Source: Companilactobacillus tucceti DSM 20183
Lineage (GTDB): Bacteria; Bacillota; Bacilli; Lactobacillales; Lactobacillaceae
Reading direction: 5' to 3'
DNA length: 64,000 nucleotides
Assembly (NCBI RefSeq): GCF_001434665.1
Contig: NZ_AZDG01000007.1
Coordinates: 1-64,000, forward strand
The translations under genes and the position numbers were made by a program. The notes beneath the pieces were generated by a model. That model had not been told where the DNA came from and ran no database searches. It saw only the letters and a list, made by a program, of their open reading frames with translations. Positions 59,545 through 64,000 of this stretch are shown piece after piece (the stretch's first letter is position 1; every line of letters starts with the position of its first letter).

Positions 59545-61488
59545 ATGTTTACTAGTAAGATTATCGGTGGTTCTGGCGATATGGTTGATGCTAAACCGAC
59601 CGATTATAAAGAAAATTTGTACTTGGCTGTTAATGGTGCTTGGCAAGAGAAAGCCAAAATACCATCAGATAAGCCAAGAACAGGTGGATTCATGGATCTC
59701 GATGAGGGTGTTGAGAAGTCTTTAATGAAGGACTTTCATGAATTCGCTAATGATGAGGATAAAATTAATGATGATTTGTTATTGCAAGCGGTCAAGTTAT
59801 ACCGTTTAGCTAATAACGTTGAACATTTGAATAAGTTCCATCATCAACCAATTTTGAAGGATATTCAAAGAATTACTGACTTAAATAATGTTAGTGAATT
59901 GAGTGAAAAGCTATCTGAATTTTCAAGGGATGGTTTTCCATTACCAATTGATGTCGATGTAGATGCTGACATGAAGGATACTTCAAAGAACGTTGTTTAT
60001 ATTGGCGGGGCTGGATTGATCCTTCCAGATAAAACTTATTATGATGAAAAGAACGAATCTGGTAAGCAATTGTTAGCAAAATTTGCAGAAGTTTCTACTC
60101 GTTTACTTTCAATGGTTGGTTATGATTTAAAGGAAGCTAAGGAAATTGTTGAAAAGGCCTTAGCATTTGATAAGTCACTAGTGCCAATCGTTAAAAGTTC
60201 AGAGGAATGGGCTGATTATACAAAGATCTATAACCCAATGGACTTTACAGAGTATGTTAAAAAATCTGATAACCTTGATTTGAAGCAACAAGTTGAAGAT
60301 TTGATCAATGCTACTCCAGAAAAAGTTATTATTACTGAGCCACGTTATTTGGACAACTTAAATAAGTTAGTTAATGATGATACATTTGAGAATCTTAAAG
60401 CTTGGATGTTAGTTGATTACTTAACAGGTAACGCTTCTAATTTGGATGAAGAATTCCGTCAAACTATTGGTGAGTATAATCTTGCCTTAAGTGGTGCTAA
60501 AGAATTACAAAATAGAACTAAGTACGCTTATCATAAAGCCGCAGGTATTTTTAGCCAGGTAGTTGGTGTTTATTATGGTAATAAATACTTTGGCGAAGCC
60601 GCTAAAAAAGATGTTGCTAATATGATCAAAAAGATGATTGCTATTTATGAGCAACGTATTAGTGATAATGATTGGTTAAGTGAAGCAACAAAACAAAAGG
60701 CAATCGTTAAGTTGGATAAAATCGAAGTTAAAGTCGGTTATCCTAACAAGGTTGACGACGTTTATAAGAAAATTAGTATAAATGAAAATGAATCATTGTA
60801 TGAAAATGTTATTGCAATCAGAAAGATTTTTAGACAAAATTCATTGGATCAATATAGCAAACCAGTTGATCGTAAGAAGTGGTTGATGCCAGGACATATG
60901 GTAAATGCTTGTTATGATCCGTCAAGAAATGACATCACATTCCCAGCTGCAATCCTGCAAGCACCATTTTATAGCTTGGACCAATTGAGTAGTGAAAATT
61001 ATGGTGGTATCGGGGCAGTTATTGCACATGAAATTTCTCATGCCTTTGATAATAATGGTGCTCAATTTGACGAATACGGCAATATGAATAATTGGTGGAC
61101 TGATGAAGATTACAAGAAGTTCCAAGGATTGACTCAAAAAGTAATCGATCAGTTTGATGGCATTCCATATGCCGGAAGTAAAGTTAATGGTAAATTAGTT
61201 GTTAGTGAAAATGTTGCAGATGATGGTGGACTACGTTGTGCACTGGAAGCAGCTAAATCAGAAGATGACTATAATGCTGAAAAGTTCTTTATTAACTGGG
61301 CAAGAGTCTGGAGACTAAAGGCAACAAAACAATTTAATGAATTATTACTTTCAACTGATGTCCATGCACCAGGTCCATTACGTGCTAATGTTCAAGCACA
61401 GAATATGGACGAGTTCTATGATGCATTTAATATCACACCAAATGATGGAATGTGGCTAGACCCAGATAAGAGAGTAAATATTTGGTAA
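59545..61488 (+). CDS. pepO: M13 family metalloendopeptidase
   Basis: A 647-aa cytoplasmic neprilysin-type endopeptidase. The zinc motif HEISHAFD lies at about 495-502, with the preceding NAxYDPSRNDITFPAAIL segment, the third ligand in SENVADDGG, and the C-terminal W(ends NIW) typical of M13. No signal peptide, as expected for PepO of lactobacilli, which cuts casein-derived oligopeptides. GGTGGTG precedes ATG 59545. Confidence 0.93.
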   Translation: MFTSKIIGGSGDMVDAKPTDYKENLYLAVNGAWQEKAKIPSDKPRTGGFMDLDEGVEKSLMKDFHEFANDEDKINDDLLLQAVKLYRLANNVEHLNKFHHQPILKDIQRITDLNNVSELSEKLSEFSRDGFPLPIDVDVDADMKDTSKNVVYIGGAGLILPDKTYYDEKNESGKQLLAKFAEVSTRLLSMVGYDLKEAKEIVEKALAFDKSLVPIVKSSEEWADYTKIYNPMDFTEYVKKSDNLDLKQQVEDLINATPEKVIITEPRYLDNLNKLVNDDTFENLKAWMLVDYLTGNASNLDEEFRQTIGEYNLALSGAKELQNRTKYAYHKAAGIFSQVVGVYYGNKYFGEAAKKDVANMIKKMIAIYEQRISDNDWLSEATKQKAIVKLDKIEVKVGYPNKVDDVYKKISINENESLYENVIAIRKIFRQNSLDQYSKPVDRKKWLMPGHMVNACYDPSRNDITFPAAILQAPFYSLDQLSSENYGGIGAVIAHEISHAFDNNGAQFDEYGNMNNWWTDEDYKKFQGLTQKVIDQFDGIPYAGSKVNGKLVVSENVADDGGLRCALEAAKSEDDYNAEKFFINWARVWRLKATKQFNELLLSTDVHAPGPLRANVQAQNMDEFYDAFNITPNDGMWLDPDKRVNIW

Positions 61489-61497
61489 AATATTTTT

Positions 61498-61535
61498 TAA
61501 AAGTGTTCACTGCGAAAGCGGTGGGCACTTTTTTG
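61498..61535 (+). terminator. terminator after pepO
   Basis: AAAAGTGTTCACTGC and GCGGTGGGCACTTTT form a stem with a GAAA loop, then T-run. Confidence 0.8.
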
Positions 61536-61540
61536 TTGGG

Positions 61541-62548
61541 TTTCCGCTTGCGGCAGTAATTGCCATTATTTTAGCGGTTGTCGGAATTGTTAATAAAGAT
61601 TTTCCGTTGTGGTTAATATTTGTTTCTTTACTTATGCGTTCTATCGCACAAACTTTTCAAATGCCAACCATTCAGTCTATCGTGCCAACAATGGTTCCGG
61701 CTAATCAAGTAACAAAAATGAATGGTCAATTAGGAATGATCCAATCGGCCAATATGATTATTGCACCGGCTTTAGGAGCATTTTTATTCTCAATCGTTCC
61801 AATAACAATGTTGATACTATTAGATGTTGTTGGAGCTGTTATTGGGGTAACAATTATTCTTTTTGTCAAAATTCCTGAACATCCTGTCTTTGATGAAAAA
61901 ATCCAGATTTTGTCTGATGTTAAATTTGGTTTAGGTCAATTAAAGGGTAATAAAGGTCTTTGGTATATAACTCTAATGGGTATGGTATTTACTTTGTTAT
62001 TCATGCCAGCAGCAAGTTTGTATCCATTAATGACGATGTCATATTTTAAAGGTACTGTAGCTCAAGCAGGAATTATTGAAGTCGTTTATTCCGTTGGTAT
62101 GTTTGCTGGTGGAGCTGTGATCGGATTTTTAGGAAATTGGTCTGATAGAATGAAGCCAATTTTAATGTCGATGCTTGTTATGGGAATCGCTTTTGGAGCT
62201 AGTGGATTTCTACCTGGAAATCAAAGGGGATTCATCTGGTTTGTCGTTTTAAATACGATTGCTGGAATTGCTACGCCATTTTTTAATACATTATTAATGG
62301 CAATGATTCAGCAAAGTTACCCACCCGAAAATTTGGGTCGAGTTTTAGGCATCTTGAATTCTTTAATGAGTATCGCTGGACCAGTAGGATTGATATTTGC
62401 CGGTCCCATAGCAGATAAAATCGGAGTAAATAGTTTATTCATTATCGGTGGAGTTGGAACGTTATTGTGTGGCTTATTCGTATTCTTAGTTCCTGCAACA
62501 CGTAATGTAGATAAATTATTACAAGAAAGATTAAGAGAAGAAGATTAA
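61541..62548 (+). pseudogene. MFS drug efflux transporter lacking its 5' end
   Basis: The open frame matches MFS exporters of the macrolide/enterobactin type (DHA3) from about the third helix on: KDFPLWLIFVSLLMRSIAQTFQMPTIQSIVP, then LGAFLFS, helices 7-12 and SYPPENLGRVLGILNSL. Homology-like sequence continues upstream of any start codon to about 61541, right at the pepO terminator, so roughly the first 80-90 residues (helices 1-2) are gone. TTG 61607 could start a 313-aa product but has no binding site. I judge it a deletion remnant. Confidence 0.78.
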
Positions 62549-62620
62549 AGGTAAAGGTTGCGACGTTCAGTCCAGCCTTTTTTTGTTAAATAAAATAAGT
62601 TGAGTTATAATCAGCATTAA

Positions 62621-62640
62621 ACTTAAAGTCAACTTTAATT
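62621..62640. promoter_or_regulatory. AdhR-type operator before the MerR gene
   Basis: ACTTAAAGTCAACTTTAATT is an imperfect copy of the CTTAAAG-N4-CTTTAAG palindrome at 63381. It follows a TATAAT box (62605-62610), so binding would repress the merR gene itself. Confidence 0.65.
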
Positions 62641-62656
62641 AATTGAGGCGATAAAA

Positions 62657-63091
62657 ATGGATGAAAAAATAGAAAAGAAGTATCGAATTGGAGACTTTGC
62701 AGAAGTAACAGGATTAAGTAGTCCCACTTTGAGATATTATGAAAAAGAAGGTTTGATAAATCCACATAGAACTGAAAATGGATTGCGTTATTATACGGAA
62801 CAAGATGTCGATTGGATAAAATTCTTGCTTCATTTGAAGAGCACAGGTATGACCATCGAGCAATTGAAACAATATGTAAAATGGCGTGCTGAAGGTGATT
62901 CTACAATTGATAAAAGAGTTGAGCTGTTGGAAGAAGTTAGAAGTAACTTTGAAAAAGAATTTGAGAATTTACAAAATAGTTGGACAATTTTAAATGATAA
63001 GTTGGATTGGTACAAAGGTAAAGTAAATGGACATATTGAGGATAGTGAGAGTTTTGCGGCTTATCTTAAGAGATTGAATCATCATGAATAA
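62657..63091 (+). CDS. MerR-family regulator, AdhR-like
   Basis: A 144-aa protein: winged helix (YRIGDFAEVTGLSSPTLRYYEKEGLINPHRTENGLRYYTEQDVDWI) followed by a long dimerisation coiled coil (about 85-130). The operator form near it is that of Bacillus AdhR, an aldehyde-responsive activator, but AdhR senses through a Cys, and this protein has no cysteine at all. GAGGCG precedes the ATG. It probably controls the cupin/SDR genes downstream. A class A element starts right after its TAA. Confidence 0.88.
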   Translation: MDEKIEKKYRIGDFAEVTGLSSPTLRYYEKEGLINPHRTENGLRYYTEQDVDWIKFLLHLKSTGMTIEQLKQYVKWRAEGDSTIDKRVELLEEVRSNFEKEFENLQNSWTILNDKLDWYKGKVNGHIEDSESFAAYLKRLNHHE

Positions 63092-63213
63092 GAGCGCAAC
63101 AATGCATGGTCAGCTTTCGAGCATTAAAGTAAAGCACCACCATAAATCCGCAAGGATTACTGGTGGTGCTTTATTTTAAGCGGAAAAAGCTATGCATTGT
63201 TGCGCGTTTAAGC
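63092..63213 (+). repeat. class A nested palindromic element, copy A9
   Basis: GAGCG directly follows the merR stop. The outer arms GCAACAATGCAT and ATGCATTGTTGC pair perfectly. Inner boxes CAGCTTTCGAGCATTAA and TTAAGCGGAAAAAGCT enclose the hairpin AAAGCACCACC/GGTGGTGCTTT. The end is GCGCGTTTAAGC. Confidence 0.87.
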
Positions 63214-63270
63214 AGCAAGTTTGAGAGAAATAAAAGGAGTAATCCAATTTTGAACTGATGAGGCTGTTTA

Positions 63271-63310
63271 TTTTAATCAGAAAAAGCTATGCATTGTTGC
63301 GCGTTTAAGC
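63271..63310 (+). repeat. second right half of copy A9
   Basis: TTTTAATCAGAAAAAGCT, ATGCATTGTTGC and GCGTTTAAGC repeat the 3' half of A9 about 97 bases downstream, with no left half. Both halves are followed by AGCAAGTTTRAG and, further on, by an AAAAGGA-TTA segment. Confidence 0.8.
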
Positions 63311-63376
63311 AGCAAGTTTAAGGAAGATAAAAGGATTACTTTTTATCCTTGTCATAAAATAATTTCAAATAAACCC

Positions 63377-63407
63377 TTGCCTTAAAGTTAACTTTAAGGT
63401 GTTTAAT
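63377..63407 (+). promoter_or_regulatory. MerR-type promoter with a 20-bp perfect palindrome
   Basis: CCTTAAAGTTAACTTTAAGG (63380-63399) is a perfect palindrome containing the AdhR form CTTAAAG-N4-CTTTAAG. It lies between TTGCCT (-35) and TTTAAT (-10), which are 19 bases apart, the long spacer typical of promoters that MerR proteins activate. Confidence 0.75.
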
Positions 63408-63449
63408 GAATTTCGTAATCAAGTAGACGAAAAAGGAAGTATATAAATA

Positions 63450-63863
63450 ATGGCAAAATTTGAAGAATTAAAAAATGAAGGTGTATTTCCAGTTGGTGAT
63501 AAAAATGAAGCCTATGCAAAATATTTTATTGGACAAAGCTATTTAAAGAACTTGGTATCATCAGATGACAATATCGATGTAAATGTTGGTAATGTTACTT
63601 TTGAACCTGGTTGTCGTAATGATTGGCATATTCATCATGATGGATTTCAAATTCTTTTGGTAACTGGTGGTGAAGGTTGGTATCAAGAAGACGGCAAGCC
63701 AGCTCAATTATTGAAGCAAGGTGATGTAGTCGCAATTCATGATGGTGTTAAACATTGGCATGGTGCTACTAAAGATAGTTGGTTCAGCCATGTCGCTATC
63801 ACCAAGGGAACTTCAGAATGGTTAGAAAAGGTTACAGACGAAGAATATAACAAATTAGGTTAA
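63450..63863 (+). CDS. cupin-domain protein
   Basis: A 137-aa single cupin with metal-binding motif 1 WHIHHDGFQILLVTGGEGWYQ and motif 2 GDVVAIHDGVKHWHGA. Such proteins, often found with AdhR-type regulators and oxidoreductases, are of unknown activity. AAAGGAAG lies before the ATG. It is the first gene after the MerR-type promoter. Confidence 0.87.
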   Translation: MAKFEELKNEGVFPVGDKNEAYAKYFIGQSYLKNLVSSDDNIDVNVGNVTFEPGCRNDWHIHHDGFQILLVTGGEGWYQEDGKPAQLLKQGDVVAIHDGVKHWHGATKDSWFSHVAITKGTSEWLEKVTDEEYNKLG

Positions 63864-63879
63864 TAAGGAGATTTTTAAA

Positions 63880-64000
63880 TGACAGTAAAAAATAAAGTAG
63901 TAGTAATTACAGGTGCATCATCAGGTATCGGTGAAGCTACAGCTAAACTTTTAGCAAGTAATGGTGCCAAGGTTGTTTTAGGCGCTAGACGTGAAGAAAA
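63880..64000 (+). CDS. short-chain dehydrogenase/reductase, 5' part only
   Basis: The first 40 residues (start [20 protein letters not shown]) have the SDR nucleotide motif TGxxxGIG; the Arg after the second strand (GARREE) suggests NADP use. The gene runs off the window. AAGGAGA precedes ATG 63880 and the cupin gene ends 16 bases upstream, so the two form one operon. Confidence 0.9.

Noticed and set aside
59401-59646. ORF on the minus strand over D6 and the pepO start
   Set aside because: It spans a repeat and the start of pepO in antisense; no binding site or family resemblance.

Overview
The window is AT-rich chromosomal DNA from a low-GC Gram-positive lactic acid bacterium. Xfp phosphoketolase, the PepD, PepO and M20 peptidases, a D-aspartate ligase and a choloylglycine-hydrolase family enzyme point to Lactobacillaceae, probably near Companilactobacillus (genus is an inference, not tested). 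No prophage, complete IS element, CRISPR array, tRNA or rRNA gene was seen.

Layout. 1-7.4 kb: two paralogous zinc-binding lipoproteins around a Zur-like regulator, with a shared operator; pyruvate phosphate dikinase and a CcpN-like CBS regulator; a 36-codon basic protein. 7.4-13.6 kb: a broken KDG kinase, a GRP sugar transporter, a four-gene ABC exporter cassette with one broken permease, and a sugar isomerase under a cre site. 13.7-19.7 kb: PerR-type regulator, two VIT-family transporters, NhaC antiporter, RlmA methyltransferase, and a divergent CsoR-family regulator/thioredoxin pair. 19.9-32.4 kb: LCP ligase, ArsC, isochorismatase, M20 peptidase, P-type ATPase, LOG protein, lipoate ligase, PepD, serine dehydratase, ClbS-like protein. 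32.8-44.7 kb: ion permease, small membrane proteins, YdbS/YdbT (YdbT broken), T-box-controlled metY with a leader ORF, Dyp peroxidase, choloylglycine hydrolase, GntR regulator and Xfp. 45-64 kb: surface protein, phosphatase, glycerate kinase, Usp proteins, Tag, an unknown ABC operon, an asparagine synthase/D-Asp ligase pair for the peptidoglycan cross-bridge, PepO, a truncated MFS gene, and a MerR-controlled cupin/SDR operon.

The main unexplained signal lies between genes. First, six copies of a 158-170 nt element (class D here) fold into a closed multi-hairpin structure with conserved loop sequences and stems that vary by compensatory change. They occur only as three inverted pairs (34.6-35.0, 41.0-41.4 and 59.0-59.5 kb). 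Second, about a dozen full or partial nested palindromes of about 120 nt (classes A, B and C) share a start box GAGYG and an end box CGTTTA. Their outer arms differ at every locus yet stay complementary. They begin at, or even supply, the stop codon of the gene before them.

A second theme is recent gene decay. Three otherwise intact genes (KDG kinase, an ABC permease, YdbT) each carry one in-frame TAA, an MFS gene lacks its 5' end, and a C-terminal NRAMP remnant sits at the left edge.
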